From: Flavisphingopyxis sp963800335
GTDB lineage: Bacteria; Pseudomonadota; Alphaproteobacteria; Sphingomonadales; Sphingomonadaceae
Assembly (NCBI GenBank): GCA_963800335.1
Contig: CAWDAN010000007.1
Location: forward strand, 558,001-622,000
Length of the DNA stretch: 64,000 nt
Reading direction: 5' to 3'
Shown here: in pieces, positions 44,821-54,729 of the stretch
Position numbering within the stretch: position 1 is the first letter of the stretch
Layout: each line of letters starts with the position of its first letter
The notes under the pieces: generated by a model
What the model was told of the DNA's origin: nothing
What the model saw: only the letters and a program-made list of their open reading frames with translations
The model's database searches: none
Program-made: the position numbers and the translations under genes

Positions 44821-45493
44821 GCTGCCCTGTCTATCTTGCCATCGACATGACCGATCTCGACGCGGCCAACGCGCTCGTCGCGCGCGTCCGCAACCATGTC
44901 GGCGGGACTCAAGCTCGGTCTCGAATTCTTCTGCCATAACGGCCACCACGGCGTGCACGAGATGGCCAAGCACAAGCTGCCGATCTTCCTCGACCTCAAG
45001 CTGCACGACATTCCCAACACCGTCGCCAAGGCGGTCCACGCGCTTGCGCCCGCTCGAACCCGCGATCCTCACCGTCCACGCCAGCGGCGGCCGGGCGATG
45101 CTCGAAGACGCCAAGGCGGCGGCGGGGATCAATACGAAGGTCGTCGCGGTCACCGTGCTGACCAGCCTCGACGCGCGCGACCTTGCCGCGACCGGCGTCG
45201 AAGGCACGCCGCACGACCAGGTCCGCCGCCTCGCCGGCATCGCGCGCCGCGCCGGGCTCGACGGCATCGTCTGTTCGGGCGCCGAGGTGAAGGCGGTAAA
45301 GAAGGAATGGCCCGACGGCTTTTTCGTCGTTCCCGGCGTGCGCCCCGCCAACAGCACGGTCGGCGACCAGAAACGCGTCGTCACCCCGGGCCAGGCGATG
45401 GCCGACGGCGCCTCGATCGTCGTTATCGGCCGTCCGATCACCAAGGCCGAAGACCCCGACCTCGCCGCGCGCGCGATCGAGGCGACGCTCTAG
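44817..45493 (+). CDS. pyrF: Orotidine 5'-phosphate decarboxylase (two extra bases)
   Basis: 224 residues after removing one A in GGCGGG[A]CTCAAG and one C in GCGC[C]CGCTCGAA. Motifs: YLAIDMTDLDAANALVARVR at the N terminus, then FLDLKLHDIPNTVAKAV with the catalytic Lys-Asp pair, LTVHASGGRAML, and the phosphate loop VVIGRPITKAEDP. It completes UMP synthesis. The start overlaps lapA. Confidence 0.93.
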
Positions 45494-45763
45494 GTCTTCG
45501 CAATGCATGTCATAGTGAGATTCCGCGTATCTGCGCGCAGTGCGTTGCTTCACCTCCGACAGCCGCGCGACCTCTGGGACCTTCCGAGAGCCAGTCTTCC
45601 CGGACTCCGCCGCCACGCGACCCGTATTCCAAACGTTTCGCACGGCCCTCTTACGATCCCCCTTCCCTCCCTCGCCCTCTATGACTGGCTACACGGGTTA
45701 CCCCCCCCTCTCCCCCCCCCCCCCCGGGCGCGCTATCGCGAGCGACTATGCCAATCGCGTGCT
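45494..45763. other. Intergenic segment with a long cytosine tract
   Basis: These 270 bases between pyrF and the GNAT gene hold no supported gene. The notable part is the homopolymer C8-TCT-C13 at 45702-45725, ending 38 bases before the GNAT start codon. The rest is pyrimidine-rich (many CCCTC/CTTCC runs). Confidence 0.75.
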
Positions 45764-46340
45764 ATGGAAAATCGACGAATGACGCCCGTCAGGACCTCCG
45801 GCCCCTCGACGCCCGAAACGCCCGACGCCGCGGCTGGCCGGTCGATTCGCCCCGCGCAATCGCGCGATCTCGTCGCGCTCCAGCCGGTGATCGAGCGCGC
45901 CTATCGCGGCGACGAGCGCGAGACTGGGCTGGACGCACGAAGCCGACCTGCTGTTCGATCCGCGCACCGACCTGGCGACACTCGAGGAGATCGTCGACAG
46001 CCCGACACAGGTCCTGCTGACGATGTTCGAAGACGACACGCCGCTTGGCTGCGTCAATGTCGCCGACCAGGGCGCGGGGCTGGCCTATCTCGGCCTGCTG
46101 TGCATCGAACCGGCGCGGCAGGGCGAGCACCTCGGACGCCAACTGATCGCGGCGGCCGAAACCCATGCGCGCGACAGCTTCGGATGCACCGCCATCGAAA
46201 TGACCGTGATCGATCAGCGGCCCGAACTCATCGCCTATTATGTCCGCCGGGGTTGGCGGGTCACGGGTGAGAAGCGCGACTTCCCGATCCCGCTCGATCC
46301 GCCCTTTTTCATGGAGGTTCTGGTCAAGTCGCTGACCTGA
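45764..46340 (+). CDS. GNAT acetyltransferase (one extra base near 45.92 kb)
   Basis: 192 residues after removing one C in GACGAG[C]GCGAGACTGG, which joins VIERAYRGDE to ARLGWTHEADLLFDPRTDLA. The acetyl-CoA core is AYLGLLCIEPARQGEHLGRQ, then LIAAAETHARDSFGCTAIEM and YYVRRGWRVTG. Start ATG 45764 (MENRRMTPV) or ATG 45779 (MTPV) are both possible and neither has a strong ribosome site. The substrate is unknown. The cytosine tract lies directly upstream. Confidence 0.8.
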
Positions 46341-46358
46341 CGGCTAAGAGCTGCTCCT

Positions 46359-46997
46359 ATGTCCGATACACTCATCAAGATCTGCGGCCTTTCGACCCCC
46401 GAAACCATTGACGCGGCGGTCGATGCGGGCGCCACCCATGTCGGCCTCGTCCATTTCGAGCCGAGCCCGCGCCACGTCTCGCTCGACGACGCGGCGAAGC
46501 TGCGGCGGCGCGTGCCCGAAACCGTCAAGGTCGTGCTGCTGCTCGTCAATGCGCAGCCCGAACCGACCGAGCGCGCCTTTCATACGGTGCGCCCCGACAT
46601 CATCCAGTTTCACGGCAACGAAACCCCCGAATGGCTCGCGCTGGTGAGGAAATATCTCGACGTCGAAATCTGGAAAGCGGTCGGACTGCAGCGACGCCGG
46701 CTCGCTCGAACTGTTCGCGCAAATATCGACGGTATTGCCGACCGCCTCCTGTTCGATTCGCCCGCGCAGTCACTGCCCGGCGGCAACGGCACCGGCTTCG
46801 ACTGGAGCCTGCTCGCCGACCAACCGCCCGAGGTGGCCTGGGGCCTCGCCGGCGGGCTCGATCCCGCCAACGTCGCCGAGGCGATCCGCGTCACCGGCGC
46901 GCCGCTCGTCGATGTCTCCTCGGGCGTCGAGAGCGCACCGGGCATCAAGGATGTGGACAGGATCAAGGCGTTCTGCAAAGCGGTGCGCGGCGCGTAG
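46359..46997 (+). CDS. trpF: Phosphoribosylanthranilate isomerase (compensating indels near 46.70 kb)
   Basis: About 212 residues. LIKICGLSTPETIDAAVDAG contains the catalytic Cys; VQFH-like IIQFHGNETPEWLA and the end GLAGGLDPANVAEAIRV, then VDVSSGVESAPGIKD, include the catalytic Asp and phosphate site. Between 46688 and 46732 the printed frame reads LQRRRLARTVRANI, whereas SDAGSLELFAQ in the shifted frame is the expected sequence, so two nearby indels cancel. It carries out the third step of tryptophan synthesis. Confidence 0.91.
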   Translation: MSDTLIKICGLSTPETIDAAVDAGATHVGLVHFEPSPRHVSLDDAAKLRRRVPETVKVVLLLVNAQPEPTERAFHTVRPDIIQFHGNETPEWLALVRKYLDVEIWKAVGLQRRRLARTVRANIDGIADRLLFDSPAQSLPGGNGTGFDWSLLADQPPEVAWGLAGGLDPANVAEAIRVTGAPLVDVSSGVESAPGIKDVDRIKAFCKAVRGA

Positions 46998-47088
46998 GGG
47001 ATTCCTCCCTTTCCGTCCGGACCGGACGTGTCGGTGTCGCTCAGGGCGACTTCGCCACCCCCCCGGCCTTCCTATCTTGGACAACACC

Positions 47089-47109
47089 GCCCTGCGACAC
47101 GCTCAGGGC
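47089..47109. repeat. Short hairpin of the type common between Sphingomonad genes
   Basis: GCCCTG-N9-CAGGGC at 47089-47109, just upstream of trpB, contains CGACACGCTCAGGGC, which resembles the frequent CTTCGACA-GCTCAGGGC intergenic repeat of Sphingomonadaceae. A second small hairpin (GTCGC-TCAGG-GCGAC) lies about 50 bases earlier. Confidence 0.55.
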
Positions 47110-47129
47110 AAACGGGATAAGGCGTTTCG

Positions 47130-48362
47130 ATGACCACCCCCAACTCCTACCGCACCCAGCCCGACAGCGAGGGCCATTTCGGCGCCTATGGCGGTCGCTA
47201 TGTCGCCGAAACGCTGATGCCCCTGATCCTCGAGCTCGAGGCCGAATATAACCGCGCCAAGGCCGATCCGGCGTTCAAAGCCGAGTTCGATTACCTGCTC
47301 GAACATTATGTCGGCCGCCCCAGCCCGCTTTATTACGCCGAACGGCTGACCGACGCGGTCCGCGCCGAGTGCGACGACGCGCATGGCGCCGAAATCTGGT
47401 TCAAGCGCGACGAGCTCAACCACACCGGCGCGCACAAGATCAACAACTGCATCGGCCAGATCCTGCTCGCGATCCGCATGGGCAAGACGCGGATCATTGC
47501 AGAGACCGGCGCGGGCCAGCACGGCGTCGCCACCGCGACCGTCGCCGCGCGCTTCGGGCTGCCGTGTGTCATCTACATGGGCGCGCGCGACATGGAGCGG
47601 CAGGCGCCCAACGTGTTCCGCATGAAACTGCTCGGCGCGCAGGTGATCGGCGTCGAATCGGGCGCGCGCACGCTCAAGGACGCGATGAACGAGGCGCTGC
47701 GCGACTGGGTCGCCAACGTCGACGACACCTTCTACATCATCGGCACCGCCGCCGGCCCGCACCCCTATCCCGAACTCGTCCGCGATTTCCAGAGCGTGAT
47801 CGGTACCGAGGCGCGCGCGCAGATGCTGTCGCGCACCGAGCGCCTGCCCGACCTGCTCGTCGCCGCGATCGGCGGCGGCAGCAACGCGATCGGCCTGTTC
47901 CATCCCTTCCTGGACGACACAGGACGTCGCGATGCTCGGCGTCGAGGCGGCGGGCCACGGCCTCGACAAGCAGCACGCCGCCAGCCTCGCCGGCGGCGCG
48001 CCGGGCATCCTCCACGGCAACAAGACCTATCTGCTGCAGGACGAGGACGGCCAGATCGCCGAGGCGCACTCGATCTCGGCCGGTCTCGATTATCCCGGCA
48101 TCGGCCCCGAACACGCCTGGCTCAAGGATTCGGGCCGCGTCGAATATACGTCAGCGTCACCGACACGCAGGCGCTGACCGCCTTCCAGTTGCTGTGCAAG
48201 ACCGAAGGCATCATCCCCGCGCTCGAACCCGCCCACGCGATCGCCGCCGTCGTCGAACGCGCCAAGACGATGCCACGCGACACGATCATCCTCGCCAACC
48301 TCTGCGGTCGCGGCGACAAGGATATCTTCACGGTGGCCGAGGCGTTGGGGGTGGAGTTGTGA
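47130..48362 (+). CDS. trpB: Tryptophan synthase beta chain (shifted between 47.92 and 48.15 kb)
   Basis: About 409 residues. ELNHTGAHKINNCIGQILLA carries the PLP lysine; AETGAGQHGVATATVAARFG and AIGGGSNAIGLFHPFLDD are conserved. An extra A in GACGAC[A]CAGGAC shifts the frame, VAMLGVEAAGHGLDKQHAAS to LKDSGRVEY is in the next frame, and two extra bases (TA) in GAATA[TA]CGTC restore it for VSVTDTQALTAFQLL. It makes tryptophan from indole and serine. The spacing from trpF (132 bases) and to trpA (231 bases) is wider than usual. Confidence 0.94.
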   Translation: MTTPNSYRTQPDSEGHFGAYGGRYVAETLMPLILELEAEYNRAKADPAFKAEFDYLLEHYVGRPSPLYYAERLTDAVRAECDDAHGAEIWFKRDELNHTGAHKINNCIGQILLAIRMGKTRIIAETGAGQHGVATATVAARFGLPCVIYMGARDMERQAPNVFRMKLLGAQVIGVESGARTLKDAMNEALRDWVANVDDTFYIIGTAAGPHPYPELVRDFQSVIGTEARAQMLSRTERLPDLLVAAIGGGSNAIGLFHPFLDDTGRRDARRRGGGPRPRQAARRQPRRRRAGHPPRQQDLSAAGRGRPDRRGALDLGRSRLSRHRPRTRLAQGFGPRRIYVSVTDTQALTAFQLLCKTEGIIPALEPAHAIAAVVERAKTMPRDTIILANLCGRGDKDIFTVAEALGVEL

Positions 48363-48593
48363 GCTATGCGTACCGATGACAGCGAACTTGAAAGTCGTCG
48401 TGTCGCTATGGATTTACCATTTCACGCGTGGCGATTATCGCTGCTCTGATCGATTGACTATCTTCTAGCGATTTCTCGGACGCTGGACGCATCGTTCGAC
48501 TGACAGATCTGCATATCGCGCGATGGCTCTTCGTTGCGCTCATATTGCCGCTGTCATTCACTTTCACTATGGCTCGTCTCAGAACGCCTCCAA
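48363..48593. other. Unusual A/T-richer spacer between trpB and trpA
   Basis: These 231 bases contain no convincing gene. One open frame ends LHIARWLFVALILPLSFTFT and stops at a TGA overlapping the trpA ATG, but it has no in-frame start with a ribosome site. Two micro-ORFs of ~27-30 codons start at 48366 and 48375. Its composition differs from the flanking trp genes. Confidence 0.6.
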
Positions 48594-49394
48594 ATGACCC
48601 GCCTCGCCACCACCTTCTCACCTGCCCGCCCCGCGCTCGTCGCCTTCATCACCGCGGGCGACGGCGACACCGCGGCCAATCTCGACGCGCTCGTCGCGGG
48701 CGGCGCCGATGTCATCGAACTCGGCATGCCGTTCACCGATCCGATGGCCGACGGCCCCGCGATCCAGGAAGCGAACCTGCGCAGCCTCGGCGCGGGCACG
48801 ACGACCGCCGACATTTTCGCCATCGCCTCTGCGTTCCGCGCCCGCCACCCCGACACGCCGCTGATCCTGATGGGCTATGCCAATCCGATGGTCCGGCGCG
48901 GCCCCGACTGGTTCGCCGCGCAGTGCCAGGCCGCGGGCGTCGACGGCGTGATCTGCGTCGATATCCCCGTCGAGGAAGACGCCGCGCTCGGCCCCGCGCT
49001 GCGCGCTGCGGGCGTCGCGGTCATCCGCCTCGCCACCCCGACGACCGATGCCGCGCGCCTGCCGCACGTGCTCGAAGGCGCGGGCGGCTTCCTCTATTAC
49101 GTCTCGGTCGCCGGGATCACCGGCAAGCAACAGGCGGCGCAGGCGAGCATCGCCGACGCCGTCGCACGCCTCAAATCCGCCACCGACCTGCCCGTCGCGG
49201 TCGGTTTCGGGGTTCGCACGCCTGACCAGGCAGCAGAGATCGCGCGCGTCGCCGACGGCGTCGTCGTCGGCTCGGCGATCGTCGAACTCATCGCCCAGCA
49301 CCGCGAAAACGCGCCGCAATATGTCGAGGCCTTTGTCGCATCGCTCCGCCGCGCTATGGACGGCGCCCGCAACACCGAGGAAATTTCCGCATGA
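48594..49394 (+). CDS. trpA: Tryptophan synthase alpha chain
   Basis: 266 residues from ATG 48594. Catalytic Glu is in DVIELGMPFTDPMADGPAIQ and the Asp in the same block; loop 6 equivalent is GFLYYVSVAGITGKQQAAQA, and the phosphate site is VGFGVRTPDQAAEIARVADG then VVVGSAIVE. It cleaves indole-glycerol phosphate and channels indole to TrpB. The stop overlaps the accD start (ATGA). Frame intact. Confidence 0.95.
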   Translation: MTRLATTFSPARPALVAFITAGDGDTAANLDALVAGGADVIELGMPFTDPMADGPAIQEANLRSLGAGTTTADIFAIASAFRARHPDTPLILMGYANPMVRRGPDWFAAQCQAAGVDGVICVDIPVEEDAALGPALRAAGVAVIRLATPTTDAARLPHVLEGAGGFLYYVSVAGITGKQQAAQASIADAVARLKSATDLPVAVGFGVRTPDQAAEIARVADGVVVGSAIVELIAQHRENAPQYVEAFVASLRRAMDGARNTEEISA

Positions 49395-50246
49395 GCTGGA
49401 TCCACCGCGTCCGCAACGCCATCTCGTCGATCGCCAAGCGCGAGACGCCCGACAATCTGTGGCACAAGTGCAAGGCGTGCAATCAGATGGTGTTCTGCAA
49501 GGAGTGGGAGGAGAATCTCTTCGTCTGCCCCAAATGCGACCATCACGACCGCATCGGCCCCGACAAGCGCATCCCGCATGCTGTTCGACCACGGCAGCGC
49601 CGAAATCCTGCCGAGCCCGCGCGCGCCCGAGGATCCGCTCAAGTTCAAGGACACCAAGAAATACGTCGATCGCATCAAGGCGGCGCGCAACGCGACCGGC
49701 GAGCATGATGCGCTGATCAACGTCCGCGGCACGATCGCCAAGCATCGCGCGGTCGTCGGCATCCAGGACTTCGCCTTCATGGGCGGGTCGATGGGCGTCG
49801 GCGTCGGCGAAGCGTTCGTATCGGGGGTCGAGGCCGCGATCGCCGATGCCTGCCCCTATATCATCTTCACCGCCGCGGGCGGCGCGCGGATGCAGGAGGG
49901 CATTCTTTCGCTCATGCAGATGCCCAAGGCGACCGTTGCGATCGCCCGCCTGCGCCGTGCGGGCCTGCCCTATATCGTCGTGCTGACCGATCCGACCACC
50001 GGCGGCGTCACCGCGAGCTACGCGATGCTCGGCGACATCCAGCTCGCCGAACCCGGCGCACTGATCGGCTTCGCCGGCCAGCGCGTGATCGAGAACACGA
50101 TCCGCGAAAAGCTCCCCGACGGCTTCCAGCGCGCCGAATATCTGCTCGACCACGGGATGCTCGACATGGTCGTCGAGCGCAAGGACCTGCGCCAGCGCCT
50201 CGGCCTCCTGATCGACTACCTCACCCCCCAGCGCGAGGCGGCGTAA
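49391..50246 (+). CDS. accD: Acetyl-CoA carboxylase carboxyltransferase subunit beta (one extra base)
   Basis: 284 residues after removing one C in CGCATC[C]CGCATG (near 49.57 kb). The zinc ribbon CKACNQMVFCKEW then CPKCDHH has all four cysteines. The carboxyltransferase core has GIQDFAFMGGSMGVGVGEAF, AAGGARMQEGILSLMQMPKA and DPTTGGVTASYAMLGDI. It is essential for fatty-acid synthesis, so the frameshift must be an error. It is coupled to trpA and 13 bases before folC, the usual Sphingomonad order. Confidence 0.95.
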
Positions 50247-50259
50247 CCGCCTCCTGCGC

Positions 50260-51592
50260 ATGGCCGATTCCGCGCGTTCGTCCGATCCCGCCGTCCAGGC
50301 GCAGCTCGACCGATTGGAAATGCTTTCGCCGGGGCGCGACGTGCTCGGCCTGTCGCGCATCGCCGCGCTGCTCGGGCGGCTCGGCAATCCGCACCTCGCG
50401 CTGCCGCCGGTGTTCCATGTCGCGGGGACCAACGGCAAGGGCTCGACCGTCGCCTTCCTGCGCGCGATGCTCGAAGCCGACGGCAAGCGCGTCCACGCCT
50501 ATACCAGCCCGCATCTCGTGCGTTTCAACGAGCGGATCCGCGTTGCCGGCAGCCTGATCTCCGACGCCGCGCTCGCGCCGCTGCTCGCCGAGGTGCTCGA
50601 CTGCAGCGAGGATATCGCGCCGAGCTTTTTCGAGGCGACGACCGCCGCCGCCTTCCTCGCCTTTGCGCGCACCCCCGCCGATGCCTGCATCGTCGAGGTC
50701 GGGCTCGGCGGACGGCTCGATGCAACCAACGTGCTCGCCGCGCCCGCCGCGTGCGGCATCGCCGCTTTGGGAATCGACCACAAGGAGTTCCTCCTCGTCG
50801 CCGAGGACGCGACCCCCGCCGACCCGCATGCACGCATCGCGTGGGAGAAAGCGGGCATCGCCAAGCCCGGCACGCCGCTCGTCACCCAGGCCTATCGCCC
50901 CGTGATGACCGACGCGATCGCCGCCGTCGCCGCCCGCATCCGCGCGCCGCTGTTCGCGCGCGGCGCGGCATGGGATGCGACCGTCGCCGACGGCCTGATC
51001 GCCTATCGCGATGCAGCTGGCGGCCTCACCCTGCCGCTGCCGCGCATGGCGGGCACGCACCAGGCCGACAACGCCGCGCTCGCGGTCGCGATGCTGCGCC
51101 ACCAGGACGCGATTTCGGTTTCGGCAGAGGCAATGCTGCGCAGGGATCGCTGCGGCCGACTGGCCCGCGCGGCTGCAGCCGCTGTCACCCGGTCCGTTGC
51201 GCGACCTGCTCCCCGCCGGCACCGGACTGTGGCTCGACGGCGGGCACAATCCCAACGCGGCGCGCGCGCTTGCGTCCTTCCTGGATTCCCGCCCAGGCGC
51301 GGCAACGCTCGTCCTCGGCCTGCTCGCCAACAAGGATCTCGACCGCGTCCTCGACATCCTCGTGCCGCAGGCGTCACACATTATCGCGGTGCCGGTGCCC
51401 GATCACGACCACCACGCGCCGCAAGCAATCGCCGACGCCGCCCGCGAACGCGGCATCAGCGCCACGATCGCCGAAGACGTCGCGGCGGCGCTGGAGCAGA
51501 TCGCCCCGGATGCGCCGCCGACCGTCCTTATCGCGGGGTCGCTGTATCTGGCGGGGTCGGTCCTGGCGGCGAACCGGCAACTGCCCGATTAG
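50260..51592 (+). CDS. folC: Bifunctional folylpolyglutamate/dihydrofolate synthase (one extra base)
   Basis: 443 residues after removing one base in GCAATG[C]TGCGCAGG near 51.13 kb, which joins AISVSAEAM to AGIAAADWPARLQPLSPGPL. The P-loop VAGTNGKGSTVAFLRAMLEA, SPHLVRFNERI and the late WLDGGHNPNAAR motif are present. It adds glutamate to folates. Its 3' end meets the convergent ampG, sharing a few bases at the stop codons. Confidence 0.94.
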
Positions 51593-53110
51593 CCTCCGAG
51601 CTCGGGTCGGCCGGATCGGCGACCTCGTCGCTCGTCACCGCGCCCGCTGTACCGAGCGACTGGTCGACCAGCCCCTTGTGCATCATCCACCAGAACAACA
51701 GCACGCCGGGCAGCGCCAGCAAGGTCGTCAGCGATGAGAACATAGCATACCGTTGCACCTCGATGAACTGTCCCGAGGTACTCGTGACAGATAGGCGACG
51801 AACTGCCGCGCCGTGCGGCCCGTCCGGCGAATGTTACACACGCCGAGAATGGCGACGAGCACACCCCGCGAAGCCGCTGGCGAAATTTTCGAACCCGCAA
51901 AAGCCGCCGGCCATGCCGAGATTGCTGTGTCCGACCGAGGCCAGATCGGCGAAGATGAAGTTCGATACCGCTCAGGATCAGGCTGATCAGGACCGATTTC
52001 TTCATGGCCGCCAGGCGGCATAGAGGAAGCCGCCGACGAACACGCCGCCAGCAGCGCCCAGAAGCCCACACCGACGTCGTAAATCGCGATCTCGTCCTTC
52101 GTATAGACCGAGGTCGAACAACAGGCGAAAGGTCAGGTTGGAGCGTATCGCCAAGCTTGTGGATGAGGACGACAAGACGAGGACGAGCCGAGCCGCCGAG
52201 AATCTCGGAGAGCGGCATCAGCAACGCGCGATAACCGTGATCGACAAGCCGATCGAGCGCGCTGGCGCTCGTACAATTCCCGACCACATGCTTGCCGTGG
52301 CGCGCCAGCGTTCGAGGACGGCTGCAACTATGGCCGGAATCCTGTCGCGACGACGATAAGAGGTCGTAAGCGCGACAGCGCGCCCTTGCGCTTGAAGAAT
52401 TCGGCGAGCGGGCTGACATAGGCGATCGCCGCGGCGACCGGGCCTTTCATCACCTTGGGCGCGATCCGCCGTCGCAGGCTCGCCCATGACCAGCCCGGTG
52501 ACGATTGCGAACAGCGCGAATCCCGCCTGGCAGGCGGTATAGGCGAGCTGCCAGCCGTAGCGCTGCGCGACGAACACGCAGCGCGGTCGCGCCGGCGGCT
52601 GCCGCACCGATCCGCCCGCCAATTGGCTCATCCCCGATCCGACGCCGACCAAGGCGGCGATGCGATAGCCGATACGATAGGCGTCGATGACGATGTCGAA
52701 GGTCGCAACCCGGCAACGCGACCCGCCAGGATCGCCGCGACCGCGACCGCGCCGATATGCGCCTGGGGATCGATCGAGCCGAGATAGATCCAACGCTCGC
52801 CATCACCAGCAACCCGGTGAATATCAGCCACGAAACCCGCTGTCCGATCCGCCCGAGCAGCGGCAGCCTGGACGGCGTCGATGATCGGCGCCCACAGCCA
52901 TTTGAAATTATACGCAAGGAAGGTGAGCGCGAACGCAGTGACCGTCGATTTCTCGATCCCCGCTTCGGCGAGCCGCGTCGTCAGCGTCGCCGCGATCATC
53001 GCAAACGGAAAGCCCGACGAAATACCGAGGAACAGCGCCGCCAGCGGGGCGGGCTCGGCATAGGGCCGGACGCCGTCCCACCAGGTGCGACGTTTGGTCT
53101 GCTCGATCAT
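51589..53110 (-). CDS. ampG: AmpG-like muropeptide MFS permease (frame broken by many indels)
   Basis: About 500 codons. Fragments in order: PLAALFLGISSGFPFAMIAA, FLAYNFKWLWAPIIDAV, VSWLIFTGLLVMASVGSISA, ATFDIVIDAYRI, VGSGMSQ, YGWQLAYTACQAGFALFAIV, MKKSVLISLIL and finally LPGVLLFWWMMHKGLVDQSL. This is the 12-helix AmpG family that imports anhydro-muropeptides for cell-wall recycling. The frame changes at least eight times between 51.75 and 53.0 kb. The stop is uncertain: TAA at 51589 in one frame, or TGA at 51528 in the frame of the C-terminal helix. Confidence 0.8.
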
Positions 53111-53191
53111 GTCATGCTTCTCCCGCTCACGTTTGACCGGGAGACTAGCGGCGATTTCTCCCAAGGCCAGCGCCTTTGACGCCGACCGGCC

Positions 53192-53638
53192 TTATTTCGC
53201 GCCCGCTGCCTCGTCGGCCTCGCCGAACAGCGTCAGGCCGGCGGGAATATTGCCGACCTTCTCGCCCGCGATGACGCGGTCGAGCGCCTTGATCGACGCA
53301 ACGAGGTCGCGGTCGTTGTATGGCTTGGCGAGGCAGCCCATGGCGAAGGTCCTGGCATGGTTGGGGCACGCGCCAGTGACGAAGATCACGGGGATGTTCA
53401 TGTCGCGCGCGGCCTTGGCGACGTCGATCCCGTCGCCCTCGCCCGAGATATTGACGTCGAGCACGACGAGGTCGGTGACCCCGCTCAAGGCTTCGATCGC
53501 AGCCTCGGCGCTATCAACCGTCGCGAGGATCTCGTAACCCGCGGCTTTCAGGAAATATTCGTTGTCGAAGGCGACGAGCGCCTCGTCCTCGACGATCAGC
53601 AAGCGCTTGATCCGGGGCGTGCGCCGTTTGAAAATCAT
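53192..53638 (-). CDS. Stand-alone receiver-domain response regulator
   Basis: 148 residues: MIFKRRTPRIKRLLIVEDEA, phospho-acceptor in TDLVVLDVNISGEGDGIDV, Thr in VIFVTGACP and Lys in MGCLAKPYNDRDL. There is no output domain, so it is CheY- or DivK-like in form. The basic N terminus (KRRTPRIKR) and ~20-residue C-terminal tail are extra. No kinase is adjacent. It is divergent from rluB. Confidence 0.88.
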   Translation of the reverse strand: MIFKRRTPRIKRLLIVEDEALVAFDNEYFLKAAGYEILATVDSAEAAIEALSGVTDLVVLDVNISGEGDGIDVAKAARDMNIPVIFVTGACPNHARTFAMGCLAKPYNDRDLVASIKALDRVIAGEKVGNIPAGLTLFGEADEAAGAK

Positions 53639-53796
53639 TGATGTCTGTTCCCGTCTGCGGCATCGGCTTCCCACAACTACATACGCAATTGTGACGCAGC
53701 CGTTCCATTGGTCCGGCCAAGCGCCCCAAAAATCAGATGCAAAAATCCGCCACGGCGAGAGCCGCTGCCCATCGACCCCAAGCGAAAGCATCACCG

Positions 53797-54729
53797 ATGC
53801 CCACCGACAGACCCCGCCCTCCCTCGAACCGCCCGCGCTCGGGAGGTTCGCCGTCGAACCGATCCGGCGACGCCCCGCGCAAGAATCGCAAGCCGCAACC
53901 GCGCGGAACCCCGCGCGGGCCGCGCGTCGTCCACAAACAGGCCAAGCCCGGCGAGCCGCAGCGAATCGCAAAAATCCTCGCGCGCGCAGGCGTCGGCTCG
54001 CGCCGCGACGTCGAACGGATGATCGCCGACGGCCGCATCGCGATCCACGGGGAGGTGCTCGACACCCCCGCGACACTCGTCACCGACCTCGCCGGGATCA
54101 CCGTCGACGGCGCGCGCGTCGGCGCAATCGAACCGCCGCGCCTGTTCCTGTTCCACAAGCCGGCGGGCGTCCTCACCGCCGCGCGCGATCCCGGCGGTCG
54201 CCCGACGATCTACGATCGGCTCCCGCCCAGGGGCTGGAATCCCGAGGACAAGCTGCCCCGGCTGATGCCCGTCGGGCGGCTCGATCTCAACACCGAGGGC
54301 CTGTTGCTGCTGACCAACGACGGTGAATTGAAGCGCCATCTCGAATTGCCCGCCAACGGCGTCGAGCGCAGCTATCGTGCGCGCGCCTTCGGCACTGTCA
54401 GCCAGCAGCAGCTCGAGGGGCTGATGATGGGGATCACGATCGACGGCGTGAACTATGGCCGCATCGATGCCAATCTCGAACGCCGCACCGGGCGCAACCA
54501 GTGGGTCGAAATGACGCTCACCGAGGGCAAGAACCGTGAAGTGCGCAAGGTGCTCGAACATTTCGAGCTCAAGGTCAGCCGCCTGATCCGCACGCGCTAC
54601 GGTCCTTTCACGCTGGGCGATGCGCCGCCTGGCGCGCTGACCGAAGTGCCGCCGCACGATCTCGAACGCTTCATCGGCTCACTGACCAAAAAGGCGAAGG
54701 CCGATACGAAAAAGACGCCCAAGCCATGA
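53797..54729 (+). CDS. rluB: Large-subunit rRNA pseudouridine synthase, RluB family
   Basis: 310 residues from ATG 53797. A basic, Pro/Arg-rich N-terminal extension (~45 residues) precedes the S4 domain (RIAKILARAGVGSRRDVERM). The catalytic domain has HKPAGVLTAARDPGGRPTIY, then LMPVGRLDLNTEGLLLLTND with the catalytic Asp, and EGKNREVRKVLEHFELKVSR. RluB modifies U2605 of 23S rRNA in E. coli. The stop overlaps rsmD by ATGA. Confidence 0.93.
   Translation: MPTDRPRPPSNRPRSGGSPSNRSGDAPRKNRKPQPRGTPRGPRVVHKQAKPGEPQRIAKILARAGVGSRRDVERMIADGRIAIHGEVLDTPATLVTDLAGITVDGARVGAIEPPRLFLFHKPAGVLTAARDPGGRPTIYDRLPPRGWNPEDKLPRLMPVGRLDLNTEGLLLLTNDGELKRHLELPANGVERSYRARAFGTVSQQQLEGLMMGITIDGVNYGRIDANLERRTGRNQWVEMTLTEGKNREVRKVLEHFELKVSRLIRTRYGPFTLGDAPPGALTEVPPHDLERFIGSLTKKAKADTKKTPKP

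Noticed and set aside
47920..48155. Programmed frameshifting in trpB, pyrF or accD
   Set aside because: No slippery heptamer or downstream structure is evident, and the shifts are at non-matching sites in different genes.
48618..50486. 622-codon minus-strand open frame opposite trpA/accD
   Set aside because: Antisense to trpA and accD; no recognisable domain. It only spans the accD frame break because stop codons are rare in this frame.
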